Part shown: positions 37,709-47,334 of the stretch, one piece after another | How the letters are laid out: each line of letters opens with the position of its first letter | How positions within the stretch are numbered: position 1 is the stretch's first letter | NCBI RefSeq assembly: GCF_002272015.1 | Contig: NZ_NPBY01000044.1 | Location: 89,134 to 153,133 of the forward strand | Length of the DNA stretch: 64,000 nucleotides | From: Paenibacillus campinasensis | Lineage (GTDB): Bacteria; Bacillota; Bacilli; Paenibacillales; Paenibacillaceae | Direction of reading: 5' to 3' | Notes under the pieces: generated by a model | Told to the model about the DNA's origin: nothing | Databases searched by the model: none | What the model saw: the letters and a program-made list of their open reading frames with translations, nothing else | Program-made: the position numbers and the translations under genes

Positions 37709-39742
37709 TCACTCTTCCTCTGTCTTCGTCTTCGGATGCGGCGTTCCATCCAGGCCATAGACCTCGTCGTAAGCATCAAAAATCGCTCTGGCAACCGGCG
37801 CCGCACTCTGGGAGCCGAAGCCGCCCTCCGGGATCACCACAGCCACCGCAAGCTTCGGGTTCTCTCGCGGCGCATAGGCGATGAAGATGCCGTTATCCTT
37901 GATGATGCCCTTGCTTGTTTCCTGCTCGGAGGTGCCGGTTTTGCGGGCAAAGTCATACGGGAAGCCCTCGAAGCCGGCAAGTCCCTGCGTGTTCATGCCG
38001 CGCTTGATGACCGCCCAGTGCTCCTTGGAGAACTCCACCTCATTCAGCACTTCACGTTCAAACATCTGGACCACATTCCCGTTCTGATCCGTAATTTTGC
38101 TGACCAGGTTCGGCTTGATCCGCTTGCCCTCATTCGCCAGCATCACCGTATACTGCGCCAGCTGAAGTGTGCTGTATCTGCCCTGCTGTCCGAAGGAAGC
38201 GTACACGAGCGAGGACAGATTGCTTCCGGTCGCGGCCGTCTTGTCATAGTTGATCACGCCATGATGCTCACCGGGAAGACCGCTTTCGGTCGATACCCCA
38301 AGTCCGAACTCCTTCATGTACTGATCCCAGACGCTGACACCCTTCTCGCCGCCATACTTGGCATACAGTTTCTTTCCGACCCAATCGATCATGAACGCGT
38401 TGGATGATTTCTCAATCGCTTCATGCGGCTTGATATATCCGAGTCTGTGCCCGCCGGAATTGCTGACATACGACTCGCTGCCTGCGCGGCCGAAATAAGC
38501 TCCCCCCTGATCCAAATAAGCATCATTCGGCCCGAAGAACCCTTCATTCAGCCCGATAAGTACGGAAAGCGGTTTGATCGTGGAGCCGAGCAGCAGAATT
38601 GAATCAAAGCCGCTGCCCGATCTGCCCGAGTTGTACGGCGAGATCGTTCCGTTGCCCATAGCGTTCACCGCAGACTCCGGAATCGGCCCGCCATTCACCC
38701 ACACATTGGGATCGTAATCCTGTATGCTCGCCATCGCTACGACATTTCCCGTCTCGACCTCCATCGCCACAGCGTAGCCGTTCAGCGCATCACGATGGAG
38801 CTTGCCGGACACCGGATGGGTGTGAAGCCAGTCCAGCCGGTCCTTAATCGCCTTCTCGGCCGCAAGCTGAATGTCCCGGTGGATGGTGGTGTGGATATCG
38901 TATCCTTTTTGAGGCGGCACCATCACCGGATTTCCGTCAATCATATTACGGGGATTAATCGGAATGCTGATATACCCGCTCTTTCCTCGCAGCTCCTTCT
39001 GGAACATGCGCTCCAGACCGTCGTAACCGACATATTCCTTCTCCGAATAGATCAGTCCCGGGTCGCTTTCCTCCTTGTTAGCTGCATCCTGGGCTTCATA
39101 TTCCTTCAGAGACTTGGCGCCCTCAAACCGCTTCAAATATCCGATCGTCTGCACGGCAACCGTATCGGGATCATAATGCCTGTCGCTTTCCTCCACGATT
39201 TGAATGCCGGGAAATTGACCTCGATGCTCCAGGAAGAACGCAATCTCCTCATGCGACAGATTCGACTTCACCAGCCTCGGCTCATAGCCAAGCTGCTTTC
39301 GGTATTCGAGATCAAGCGCAGTGATCACATCGTCCAGCGTCATGACCGGTGCCTCCGGATCACCGTATTGTTGAAAAGCCTCCGCCATCTCCCCGGCGAT
39401 GCGGAGTATTTCCGGGCGATTCTCCATCCCGCTCTCGGTATTATTGCTGTAATCCTTCATCAATGTCATATACAGCGAACTTGACGAGGTCGAGTAGGCC
39501 AGCGGGGTCCCGGATGCATCCCAGATGCTGCCGCGCATCGGCTGAAGCGGAAAGGTGCGGACCTGTCCCCCGCCTTCCTGGGCCGCAATCTCCGGACCGT
39601 GCACGAATTGCAGCACAGCCAGCCGGATAATAATGGCGCTAAACAGTATAAAAGCTGTAAAAAAGAGCAGGTTCACCCTCGTTTTGAATCTTCGGTCATC
39701 CTGCTGTTCTTGTTCACGGATAGATGGTTTAAATGCCTTCAC
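37709..39742 (-). CDS. Class B penicillin-binding protein (PBP2/PbpA-like transpeptidase)
   Basis: Membrane-bound peptidoglycan DD-transpeptidase of 677 aa, PBP2-like. It has a cytoplasmic head of about 20 residues, one membrane helix (VNLLFFTAFILFSAIIIRLA), a dimerisation domain (about 60-310) and a transpeptidase domain with the catalytic Ser-x-x-Lys STIK (about residue 384), SSN and KTG (about 599, ARKTGTSEQE). It resembles Bacillus PbpA/PbpH, which act in rod elongation. The start is GTG with AGGAGAAGGA at a slightly long distance. No mreBCD or rodA adjoins, so it is probably a paralogue. Confidence 0.93.
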   Translation of the reverse strand: MKAFKPSIREQEQQDDRRFKTRVNLLFFTAFILFSAIIIRLAVLQFVHGPEIAAQEGGGQVRTFPLQPMRGSIWDASGTPLAYSTSSSSLYMTLMKDYSNNTESGMENRPEILRIAGEMAEAFQQYGDPEAPVMTLDDVITALDLEYRKQLGYEPRLVKSNLSHEEIAFFLEHRGQFPGIQIVEESDRHYDPDTVAVQTIGYLKRFEGAKSLKEYEAQDAANKEESDPGLIYSEKEYVGYDGLERMFQKELRGKSGYISIPINPRNMIDGNPVMVPPQKGYDIHTTIHRDIQLAAEKAIKDRLDWLHTHPVSGKLHRDALNGYAVAMEVETGNVVAMASIQDYDPNVWVNGGPIPESAVNAMGNGTISPYNSGRSGSGFDSILLLGSTIKPLSVLIGLNEGFFGPNDAYLDQGGAYFGRAGSESYVSNSGGHRLGYIKPHEAIEKSSNAFMIDWVGKKLYAKYGGEKGVSVWDQYMKEFGLGVSTESGLPGEHHGVINYDKTAATGSNLSSLVYASFGQQGRYSTLQLAQYTVMLANEGKRIKPNLVSKITDQNGNVVQMFEREVLNEVEFSKEHWAVIKRGMNTQGLAGFEGFPYDFARKTGTSEQETSKGIIKDNGIFIAYAPRENPKLAVAVVIPEGGFGSQSAAPVARAIFDAYDEVYGLDGTPHPKTKTEEE

Positions 39743-39773
39743 AACACATCAAGTCCTTCTCCTATGGATTACA

Positions 39774-40391
39774 TTAATCAAACCAGACCGGCAGCTCAGG
39801 GTTCTTCGCATATTCAAACAACCGGGCAATCTGCGCCTTCGTGTTGCGTTCCTCCGACAAGGGCGGCAGTTCGTCCATCTTGAAAAATCCAACCTCCGAC
39901 GTCTCTACGCCGGTCTTTGCACCGCCGCCAACGATGCTGCAATGAATAAACATTTTGTAAACATGATGCGGCGAAGGCGGATGTGCATGGAACTTCTTGT
40001 CCAGCACAGCGAGCAACCGGACAGCCTGAACTTCATATCCCGACTCCTCCCGGACCTCCTTCACAGCCACCTCAGCCGGAGACAGCCCGATATCCGCCCA
40101 TCCTCCCGGCAGCGCCCAGGCACCGTCAGCCTTCTCCTTGACCAGCAATACGCTGTCCTCCTGAAAAATAACGCCCCGAATGTCCACCTTCGGCGTCGGA
40201 TATCCGCGCTCATCTGCAAACAACTCCCGGATCTTATCGCTGCCCGCATCGGTATACTCCTGCATAATCGTTATGCTTAAATTCCGCAGCTGCTCAAACC
40301 GCTCCTCATCATATACATCCTTCGTATAGGCAAGTCCCGCTTGCGCAATCGCCTGCATTTCCTTCGCCCAATCCAGCCACTTTAATGACAT
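39774..40391 (-). CDS. Nudix hydrolase with an N-terminal helical domain
   Basis: A 205-aa protein: a helical N-terminal region of about 65 residues (WLDWAKEMQAIAQAGLAY, the Nudix_N2-type extension) and a Nudix domain with the box GWADIGLSPAEVAVKEVREESGYEV, where the REVREESG ligands are complete. Related proteins with this extension hydrolyse nucleoside diphosphate derivatives such as ADP-ribose or CDP-choline. The substrate here is not determined. The ATG has GGTGGAGGTGG upstream. The gene is co-directional with the penicillin-binding-protein gene 31 bases downstream. Confidence 0.88.
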   Translation of the reverse strand: MSLKWLDWAKEMQAIAQAGLAYTKDVYDEERFEQLRNLSITIMQEYTDAGSDKIRELFADERGYPTPKVDIRGVIFQEDSVLLVKEKADGAWALPGGWADIGLSPAEVAVKEVREESGYEVQAVRLLAVLDKKFHAHPPSPHHVYKMFIHCSIVGGGAKTGVETSEVGFFKMDELPPLSEERNTKAQIARLFEYAKNPELPVWFD

Positions 40392-40478
40392 GTTTCCACC
40401 TCCACCTTATATTCCATCATGCCAACAATAATAACATATATTGGATCAGGACAAGGTTACAGCTCATTAACCGGGTGC

Positions 40479-40534
40479 GAACGCACGGATAGCTGCCGCT
40501 AACCAGATGAGAACGCACGGATGACTGCCGCTAC
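40479..40534. repeat. Tandem 24-base imperfect direct repeat
   Basis: Copies at 40479-40502 and 40511-40534 (GAACGCACGGAT, then AGCTGCCGCTA or GACTGCCGCTA) lie 32 bases apart. The second copy includes the stop codon of the SNF2 helicase gene, so the doubling occurred at its 3-prime end. Confidence 0.75.
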
Positions 40535-43458
40535 AGCTGCAGCAAATCCCGGATATCCTCTTCCGTCAATGTTGCCAGCCTATCCTCACCGGATTGAATC
40601 ACCTCGTCAATGAGATGCTGCTTCCGCTGCTGCAGCTCCAGCATTTTGTCTTCGAGCGTGCCCCGGGCGACCATCCGTATGACCTGGACCGCCTTCGTCT
40701 GTCCGATCCGGTGGGCCCGGTCCATCGCTTGCTGCTCCACGGCCGGATTCCACCACAGATCATATAGAATAACAGTATCGGCGCCGGTCAGATTCAGCCC
40801 GGTTCCCCCAGCCTTCAGCGAGATGAGGAAGATGTCGCCCTCCCCTTCATTAAAGCGGGTGCTCAGCTTCATTCGCTCTGCCGCTTCGGTTTCGCCATCC
40901 AGATAGAAATATGGATATCTCCTGTCGCCAAGCTCCTGTCCGATCAGCTTCAGCATTTGCGTAAACTGCGAAAATACGAGCACTCTGCGGCCGGCGCTGC
41001 GGCACTCCTCCAGCGTTTCCATCAGCTGCTCAAGCTTCGCCGAGCCACCACGATATCCTTCCACGAACAAAGCCGGGTGGCAGCACAGCTGACGAAGCCG
41101 GGTCAGCCCGGCCAGAATTCGTATCCGGCTCTTGCCATAGCCGTCCGAATCCAGATGCTTCAATGTCTCCTGGCGCAGCCTGGCCAGATAAGCAGCATAC
41201 AGCTTTTTCTGCTCCGGCATCAGCTCCGACGTCTGGGTCATTTCAATTTTGTCGGGAAGCTCTTTTAGCACATCGCTTTTGAGCCTGCGCAGCACAAACG
41301 GTCGCACACGTCTGGCCACTTCATCCGGCGAGAGCTCCTGAAACGCCTTCCTGCCGCCGAACAGCTCCGGAAACACCGCATCCATAATGGACCACAGCTC
41401 CTCCAGCCGATTCTCCATCGGCGTTCCGGTCAAGGCAAAGCGGTTACGGGCCTGGAGGGATTTGACGGCCTGGGCAGTTTGCGTCGTGTAATTTTTGAAC
41501 GCCTGCGCTTCGTCCAGGATGAGGGTATGGAAGGAAAGTCCGGCATAGCGGGACAGATCCCTGCGCAGCAGCGGATACGAAGTAATCAGCACATCAGCCT
41601 TCATCGGCCCGCTCAAAGCGCTCCGCCGCTCCTTCAACGCGCCGTCGACCACAACCGCCCTCATATCCGGTGCGAACTTCTGAAACTCATGGAGCCAGTT
41701 ATACAGCAAGGAAGACGGGGCTACGACTAACGCGGGCTGTCCGGATTCCCGAATGTCCGGCAACACCGATTGCAGATAGGCGATGCTCTGCAGCGTCTTG
41801 CCAAGCCCCATATCATCAGCCAGAATGCCGCCGAACCGATATGCAGCCAGCGTCTTCATCCATTGGAATCCGTATTGCTGATATTCGCGAAGCACACCCT
41901 CCAGCGCAGGCGGCAGCGCAAAGTCAAGATGGTCAGGATTCCGGATGTTCGCCAGCAGCTTGCGAAGCGATTTGCCAAGCTGTACGGACGAAGAACGATC
42001 CTGCATATCCATCAGCTGCATGCCGCGGACCGCAGGCAGCCGCAAGCGATCCCCCTGCACTTCAGCTCCCCATGCGCCAAGGCGGTTCATCGCATCGACC
42101 AATGCCTTGAATTCTCCGCCGGTCAGAGGCATGAAGGCGCCGCTTGGCATCCGGTAGTACCTCCGCTTCTCTTCCAGCGCCTTTATCACCTTGCGAATTT
42201 CCGATTCGGAGATGCCGTCCATTTCGAACCGCAGCTCCAGCCAGTCTGTTCGCTCATCCACATCAATACTCACCTTCGGCACAGCATGCTCCGGGAGGAT
42301 CCGCTCCTTCACCGCCGAGGTGGCGTACACGACCAGCAGCCTTTCCAGCTGGGGCACAATTTCATACAGAAATTCAAACTCGCTGTCCTCGTCCTCCATG
42401 AAATATCCGCTCTCGGTCTGGGCGAAGCCCGCGCCCTCCATCAGCTCCAGAATCCGCTGCTCCCGCGCTCCGTCCCGAACAAGGATGGAGCCGGGATGCC
42501 GCTTCACTCGATGCCCATCCAGCGGATTAATGACGATGTGGCCGTATTGAAATTCAAGTCCGGCAAGGAGCTTGCCCCGGACTCTGTCCAGGTACAGTCT
42601 GGCAGACAGCTCCGTCTTGATCACCCGATCCGCAATCGCTTGTCCTACCTTCACCTGTCCGATTTTCATCAATCCCGGGATCACGTTCTCCATAAAAGGC
42701 TCGACCTGCTCAGGCGCAATAGAAAGCCGGCTTCCCTCCGCCGATTCAAGCATTGCCTTCAGCGCAGACAACCGGCGGCAGGATTCCGTTTCCATCGAAA
42801 TCAGCTTGCCCCCGGACAGAGCCATGCCGTAGCTGTCCATGACAATCAGCCTGTCCAGCCCTTCCGCCCTTAAGGCATATCGCTCATCCCCTTCCTCGTC
42901 GAGCGCAAATCGGACCGGCAATGCCTCACTGCTGAACTGAAGCGGCTCGGAGAGAAGCCCATTGTCTGTGAATGACGCAGCGGGCACTTCTGCAAGCAGC
43001 GGTTGTATAAGCGGCCATGCCATCGGTGTGACAAGCAGCATTCGGTCAAGCCCGCTCGCTTTCTTGCGGGCCGCGGCCGAGCCGCGAATAACCTCCATCA
43101 CCATGCTGTCATTGCGATGAATGCGGATCATTTCCCGAATCAGCTTGTCATCCTCCGCTTTGAAACTATGCTGTTCCGGATCATATGTAAAATGCCTTGT
43201 CACTTCATATGGCTCTCCCAGCTCCACACTGACCAGAAATTCGCGCAGCCGCTGCACCGTAAAGAGCCGCTTCAATCCGACGCGCATCTCCAGCCCCAGC
43301 ATCGCCCGCTGGTCTTCCCCGTGAAATAACCTGCACACAAACTCGACCTCAATCACCTTGCGCATGTCAAAGCGGGTCGCCGCCGCTATACGCGGCCTGG
43401 CAGACGGACTGAACAGCTCCAGCATGCTGTCAGCAGCCGGATCATGACCACCGCTCAT
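40531..43458 (-). CDS. SNF2-family DEAD/DEAH helicase
   Basis: A 975-aa Swi2/Snf2-type DNA translocase. An N-terminal region of about 500 residues is followed by the helicase core: Walker A ADDMGLGKTLQSIAYL (about 546), LVVAPSSLLYNW, the DEAQ motif LILDEAQAFKN (about 648), ALTGTPMENRLEELWS and, in the second RecA lobe, VFSQFTQMLKLIGQ and the arginine-finger motif AHRIGQTKAVQVIRM. The N-terminal half carries no SWIM zinc motif that I can see. Bacterial members act in genome maintenance or defence; no restriction or defence genes adjoin here. The ATG at 43458 has GGAGG six bases upstream. Confidence 0.93.
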   Translation of the reverse strand: MSGGHDPAADSMLELFSPSARPRIAAATRFDMRKVIEVEFVCRLFHGEDQRAMLGLEMRVGLKRLFTVQRLREFLVSVELGEPYEVTRHFTYDPEQHSFKAEDDKLIREMIRIHRNDSMVMEVIRGSAAARKKASGLDRMLLVTPMAWPLIQPLLAEVPAASFTDNGLLSEPLQFSSEALPVRFALDEEGDERYALRAEGLDRLIVMDSYGMALSGGKLISMETESCRRLSALKAMLESAEGSRLSIAPEQVEPFMENVIPGLMKIGQVKVGQAIADRVIKTELSARLYLDRVRGKLLAGLEFQYGHIVINPLDGHRVKRHPGSILVRDGAREQRILELMEGAGFAQTESGYFMEDEDSEFEFLYEIVPQLERLLVVYATSAVKERILPEHAVPKVSIDVDERTDWLELRFEMDGISESEIRKVIKALEEKRRYYRMPSGAFMPLTGGEFKALVDAMNRLGAWGAEVQGDRLRLPAVRGMQLMDMQDRSSSVQLGKSLRKLLANIRNPDHLDFALPPALEGVLREYQQYGFQWMKTLAAYRFGGILADDMGLGKTLQSIAYLQSVLPDIRESGQPALVVAPSSLLYNWLHEFQKFAPDMRAVVVDGALKERRSALSGPMKADVLITSYPLLRRDLSRYAGLSFHTLILDEAQAFKNYTTQTAQAVKSLQARNRFALTGTPMENRLEELWSIMDAVFPELFGGRKAFQELSPDEVARRVRPFVLRRLKSDVLKELPDKIEMTQTSELMPEQKKLYAAYLARLRQETLKHLDSDGYGKSRIRILAGLTRLRQLCCHPALFVEGYRGGSAKLEQLMETLEECRSAGRRVLVFSQFTQMLKLIGQELGDRRYPYFYLDGETEAAERMKLSTRFNEGEGDIFLISLKAGGTGLNLTGADTVILYDLWWNPAVEQQAMDRAHRIGQTKAVQVIRMVARGTLEDKMLELQQRKQHLIDEVIQSGEDRLATLTEEDIRDLLQL

Positions 43459-43675
43459 GTCCATCCTCCGTTCATTGATTCTTTTCTTCGACTCATTCGC
43501 TGCACCCACATGCCCTCTGTCCTTCCTTATGTCGTATCCAGATCACTATACCATCCCTCGAAGGCTTAACTGAAACCTGCACATGGGCTTGCCGCTCTAT
43601 AGAATGCCAAGGCCGGGATTGCCGCCGCCATATCAAGTTCAACTCGATCCGCTTCAGGTCCCGCACCAGAACAGC

Positions 43676-43984
43676 CTAATTCGAAGTATCCTTCTTCGCC
43701 TTCCCGTGCTTGATCAGATTATCGTATTTCATGTTGTTCCCCTTCCACGAACTGGCGGAGATCAAGAAGCCATACAACAGAAATAGCACAAAATAGATAT
43801 AATATCTGTCCATAAAATGTTCCGGTGAAAACCGCTCCCGATCCCAAAACCAGGTGACGGCTGCCCACACCACATAGATGAGAAGCCCCCGGAGCAGCCC
43901 TCTTGTCACAATATATCTTGCCTTGCCCTTGCTTCGTATTCGTGGCCATGTTTCCAGCCATTTCTCCTCGTTTCGCATCAGCAT
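43676..43984 (-). CDS. Small membrane protein, family not recognised
   Basis: A 102-aa protein with two membrane helices (about residues 30-48 and 62-78), a basic N-terminus (WPRIRSKGKARYIVTRG) and a Lys-rich C-terminal tail (KYDNLIKHGKAKKDTSN). GAAGAGGAAA precedes the ATG. A good promoter lies 35 bases upstream. It looks like a real single gene but shows no diagnostic motif. Confidence 0.72.
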   Translation of the reverse strand: MLMRNEEKWLETWPRIRSKGKARYIVTRGLLRGLLIYVVWAAVTWFWDRERFSPEHFMDRYYIYFVLFLLYGFLISASSWKGNNMKYDNLIKHGKAKKDTSN

Positions 43985-44018
43985 CGCGGTTTCCTCTTCT
44001 CTTCGTTATCCTATAAAA

Positions 44019-44046
44019 ATTATACCTTCTGGTAAATTTTTGACAA
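44019..44046 (-). promoter_or_regulatory. Promoter of the 102-aa membrane protein gene
   Basis: Minus-strand TTGTCA (44046-44041), a 16-base spacer and a perfect TATAAT (44024-44019). Confidence 0.7.
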
Positions 44047-44138
44047 GCAGCAGCACTCCTATATGTAATAGGGGGGAGCGCCCTCGCCTAGCTGAAAACA
44101 TCAGCCAGTGAAGCCGCCCCCCTCCCGCCTCGGTTCCA

Positions 44139-45233
44139 CTAGGCGGTAAAAAAAACACCCAGTTCCCGCCGCTTTCCTGTCCCTTCCGTGACCGCCAGCT
44201 TTTCATATCGGTTAAAATGCGTTCCGTTCAGCAGCACCGATCTCTCCATGTCGGGCGCTCCGCCGGATTCCCAAAACAACAAGCCATGCACCGTTTGGTT
44301 GATTTGACGCAGGAAGGCTTCCCGGACATGGTCGATGTTCATGATGTGGTAGAACACAGTCAGCAGCAGCCCGATGTCATAGCTCTCCGGCAGATGGGCC
44401 GATTCAAACCGCTCCAGCCGCAGATCAAACGGGACCCGCTCCAGCTTATTGAGCGCTTGGGCCAGCTCATAATGTTCCGGCATCGGATCGATTCCGGTTA
44501 CCATCGCGCCTTCCCTGCTGAAGTAACGGGCATAGTAGCCGATGTTGCAGCCGATATCAATCACCCTTTTTCCGGGCAAGGGCAGCGTTTGCAAGCAATC
44601 CAGTATTTTATCCAATCTTGTCGGATACTTAGAATCACGCTCGCTGCGCATGTTCATATAAGACGGATGCAGGATCGGCGTATAGATCAGGCTCCGATGA
44701 TATCGTTTGAACACCTCGGCGACGGCCCCAAGCTCGCGTTCATTCATCCAGTCCGCATAATCTTCGCGGGTCATTCGGACCGGAATATGGCGAATGCCGT
44801 GGCAATACAGAAAAACGATCCGATGATGTCCGTCCGCAATGTTGAAATAACCGCGATCCCGGTTATATCTTACGAGCGCAGGGAATTGTTCGAATCGGGC
44901 CGGAGAGTCCTTCAGCATGGCCAGCATATGATCGTATACCGCTCGCCGCTCCTGAAGAAGCGCTGCATCCGTCAGCGGCGGCTGAAGCTGCCGGGTCGTA
45001 TGAATCATGCGATACCATTCCAGATACAGTGCCGGGCTCTGCTCCTGACCCATGAAATAGCGGAACAGCTGAATATGCGGGGTCAAGCGGGCGATGGACC
45101 GGCTGGCATATCGCTTGTGGTAGTCATACCAGGCTTCCGTGAAATGGTCAATGACCGAGCGTCTCTCCTCCGGTATAAATTCAGTAAACAGCAGCTCCAC
45201 AGGTACCCTCGTATGGATGTAAGCAGCGTTCAT
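44139..45233 (-). CDS. ParB-like/methyltransferase fusion protein
   Basis: A 364-aa protein in two parts. The N-terminal half (about 1-190) holds YFNIADGHHRIVFLYCHG followed by IRHIPVRM, the DGHHR pattern of ParB/sulfiredoxin-like domains. The C-terminal half is a class I methyltransferase with VIDIGCNIGYYARYF (motif I), VTGIDPMPEHYELA and LLLTVFYHIM. The start at 45233 has GGGGAGGTG upstream; an earlier TTG overlaps the neighbour stop. It is the last gene of a five-gene set with a glycosyltransferase. Similar fusions occur in surface-glycan loci. The acceptor is unknown. Confidence 0.72.
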   Translation of the reverse strand: MNAAYIHTRVPVELLFTEFIPEERRSVIDHFTEAWYDYHKRYASRSIARLTPHIQLFRYFMGQEQSPALYLEWYRMIHTTRQLQPPLTDAALLQERRAVYDHMLAMLKDSPARFEQFPALVRYNRDRGYFNIADGHHRIVFLYCHGIRHIPVRMTREDYADWMNERELGAVAEVFKRYHRSLIYTPILHPSYMNMRSERDSKYPTRLDKILDCLQTLPLPGKRVIDIGCNIGYYARYFSREGAMVTGIDPMPEHYELAQALNKLERVPFDLRLERFESAHLPESYDIGLLLTVFYHIMNIDHVREAFLRQINQTVHGLLFWESGGAPDMERSVLLNGTHFNRYEKLAVTEGTGKRRELGVFFTA

Positions 45234-45262
45234 TGGGCTCAGCACCTCCCCATTTTTTCGGA

Positions 45263-45838
45263 TCAACCGGTCTTCATGGATGCAGCAAACAGATACGTTG
45301 AGAAATCGCGCTGGATATAATCCTTGAAATGCTGCTTCGCAGCTACCGGATACTGATCCAGCTCCTCGCGCGTCCAGGTGCTGCGATGGGTCTCATACGC
45401 ATTGCCATACGTTGTGCCCTGCGGCCAATTCGTGCCGATCGGCACGTTCAGCATCACATAACGCGATTTTCCGATACACGCCTGCAGCAGGGGAACGGCC
45501 GCTTCCTTAGTAAAATGCTCCAGCACATCCCCGAGGATAATCATATCGAACTGTCCGGGCTGTACAGCGGTATGAATGAATGCAGCCGCCTCGGCAATAT
45601 GAATCTGATTGTAAAAGTAAGCATGATAGGCGTCGATATTCCTCGGAAACACTTCAATCCCTTCAATCCTGGTCGTCCACTGCTCGCGGAATACACGCCC
45701 TTCCCATACGTCCAGAAACTCGCGGCACAGCACGCCCCAGCGGCCGAAGCCGACGCCGACGTCCAGCACCGATTTCGGTGCGGTTTGACGGAGCAGCTCC
45801 ACGCAGAACGATATATTTTGCCAATTCGATGTTCCCAT
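45263..45838 (-). CDS. SAM-dependent methyltransferase in a putative surface-glycan operon
   Basis: A 191-aa methyltransferase. Motif I is SVLDVGVGFGRWGVL (about residues 24-38), the acidic loop is IEGIEVFPRN, and FDMIILGDVLEHF is motif IV. The later VPIGTNWPQGTTYGNAYETH is typical of the group seen with glycosyltransferases. The ATG at 45838 lies behind GGGGTAGGG; an ATG eight codons earlier begins only six bases after the stop of the 56-aa gene but has no clear site. It is co-transcribed with its neighbours by spacing. The acceptor is not known. Confidence 0.8.
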   Translation of the reverse strand: MGTSNWQNISFCVELLRQTAPKSVLDVGVGFGRWGVLCREFLDVWEGRVFREQWTTRIEGIEVFPRNIDAYHAYFYNQIHIAEAAAFIHTAVQPGQFDMIILGDVLEHFTKEAAVPLLQACIGKSRYVMLNVPIGTNWPQGTTYGNAYETHRSTWTREELDQYPVAAKQHFKDYIQRDFSTYLFAASMKTG

Positions 45839-45868
45839 CCCTACCCCAGCCTTTCCCCACATATTCAG

Positions 45869-46039
45869 TCACATATGCTTCAAGTGATTAATAATTCTAT
45901 AATCGGGAATAAAATAACCCTTCGGCAAATTCGCCTTCACTCGCTCCCATATCGCCTTGTCAACGAGCAGAAAGGGATGTGATGCCGGAGCCAGAAAAAG
46001 ATCATTATACTGATCGCCGCTTACCAGCTCTGTACCCAT
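45869..46039 (-). CDS. 56-aa protein in the glycan operon, family not recognised
   Basis: An open frame of 56 codons with an excellent GGGGAGGGAG before its ATG and tight spacing on both sides (22 bases to the glycosyltransferase stop, 30 bases to the next chosen ATG). The protein has SHPFLLVDKAIWERVKANLP, then KGYFIPDYRIINHL: a mixed hydrophobic and aromatic sequence with no signal peptide or membrane helix. The ribosome site and place between enzyme genes argue that it is made. I recognise no family. It may be a partner subunit of a neighbouring enzyme. Confidence 0.65.
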   Translation of the reverse strand: MGTELVSGDQYNDLFLAPASHPFLLVDKAIWERVKANLPKGYFIPDYRIINHLKHM

Positions 46040-46061
46040 ACGACTCCCTCCCCATACAACG

Positions 46062-47288
46062 TTAGGCTTGCTTTCGCTTGAGCTCCCGGCGGTAGACCTG
46101 AAGCAAGCGTTTGATCATCGTCTCCAGATCCCGATGGACGAGCGCCCATTTCCTGGCCCGTTTCCCCAGCCGATTCCGATACGTTTCATCTGCAAGCAGC
46201 AGCGCCAGTGACTCGGCAAGCTTACCTGCATCCCCTGCCGGAAACAGCAGCCCGTTATCCTCATGCCTCACCGCTTCCTTCAGCCCCCCGGCATCGGAGG
46301 AGACAATCGGCAGCCCGGCCAGCTGCGCTTCCATGACGGAATAGGACAAGGTCTCCATCATGCTTGGCATAACAAATATGTCTGCCAGTGTCAGCAAACT
46401 CGGGACATCCTCCCTCGTCCCCCAGAAATGAACGGAGGACTGAATCCCCAGCTTGTGAACGAGCTGCTCATACTCCGGCCGCTTGTCTCCATCGCCAACG
46501 AGCCAGCATTCCCAATCCTGCCGCTGCTTGTGCAGTTGTCCGAGCGCTTCAATCAGCACATGAATCCCCTTTTCCGGACTGAGCCGCGACGTGCTGATCA
46601 GAACCTTGCGGTCTGTCGGCCGCTGCAGCCTATGCTCGGCGTTCAGCCTGTGCTCAAAAGCGGGAATATCCATCGCATACGGAATGAGACTGATGCCGTT
46701 GCCCGGGATATCAAACTGTTGGACCATCACGTCCCGCAGCCAGCGTGAGGCCAGCAGCACATGGTCACTGGCGTTGCCACCGATATATTCAATCGTTTTG
46801 TAATACTTCCATACGAGGGAATTCAGCGGGTCGGCATACTTCGGATCCGCCTGCAGCACATCCCGAATCGTGAGGGCAACCGATGCATGGATGCTTGTCA
46901 CGAGCGGCGTCTGCGCCGGCTTGACGCGGCTTACGGCCGAAGCAGCCAGCACGTCCTGGGCATGTATGATGTCGTACTGCTCCAGTCCGAGATAGGATAA
47001 AGACAGCTCCAGCGTCAGACGCTCCACTTCCGCATCTCTGACCCAAGGATCGGAGGTGATCGGCGAAGCGCTCGCAGGGTTCAGCTTGTGCTGCAGCATC
47101 GGTCTGAAATGACTTTTGAGCACCTTCCGGTGTTCACCGCCCCCGTATACATAAAAGCCATCAATTCCGTCCCCGATCATGTCCACTTCGTGTCCGTCAG
47201 CCTCCAGCCCTTGCTTGACCTGCTGCATATATTTCCATACGCCACCGACATACGGGATTAAAAAAATGGTGACCAGCAACACCTTCAA
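46062..47288 (-). CDS. GT4-family glycosyltransferase
   Basis: A 408-aa GT-B retaining glycosyltransferase. The N-terminal acceptor domain begins LKVLLVTIFLIPYVGGVWKY, with the Gly-rich loop after strand one. The donor domain has STSRLSPEKGIHVLIEAL and the E(x7)E-type motif in PSMMETLSYSVMEAQLAG. TTG at 47288 is the likely start: AAGGGGG lies seven bases upstream, and the annotated-length frame to 47393 would overlap the neighbour gene. It sits second in the five-gene set. The sugar donor is unknown. Confidence 0.88.
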   Translation of the reverse strand: MKVLLVTIFLIPYVGGVWKYMQQVKQGLEADGHEVDMIGDGIDGFYVYGGGEHRKVLKSHFRPMLQHKLNPASASPITSDPWVRDAEVERLTLELSLSYLGLEQYDIIHAQDVLAASAVSRVKPAQTPLVTSIHASVALTIRDVLQADPKYADPLNSLVWKYYKTIEYIGGNASDHVLLASRWLRDVMVQQFDIPGNGISLIPYAMDIPAFEHRLNAEHRLQRPTDRKVLISTSRLSPEKGIHVLIEALGQLHKQRQDWECWLVGDGDKRPEYEQLVHKLGIQSSVHFWGTREDVPSLLTLADIFVMPSMMETLSYSVMEAQLAGLPIVSSDAGGLKEAVRHEDNGLLFPAGDAGKLAESLALLLADETYRNRLGKRARKWALVHRDLETMIKRLLQVYRRELKRKQA

Positions 47289-47334
47289 CGGGTTTCCCCC
47301 TTCCTCGTTAGCCGAAACTACGCGCCCTAGAACG

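Noticed and set aside
43583..43786. Small plus-strand open frame after the helicase
   Set aside because: It overlaps the 102-aa membrane protein gene, which has a good promoter and ribosome site, and it has neither itself.
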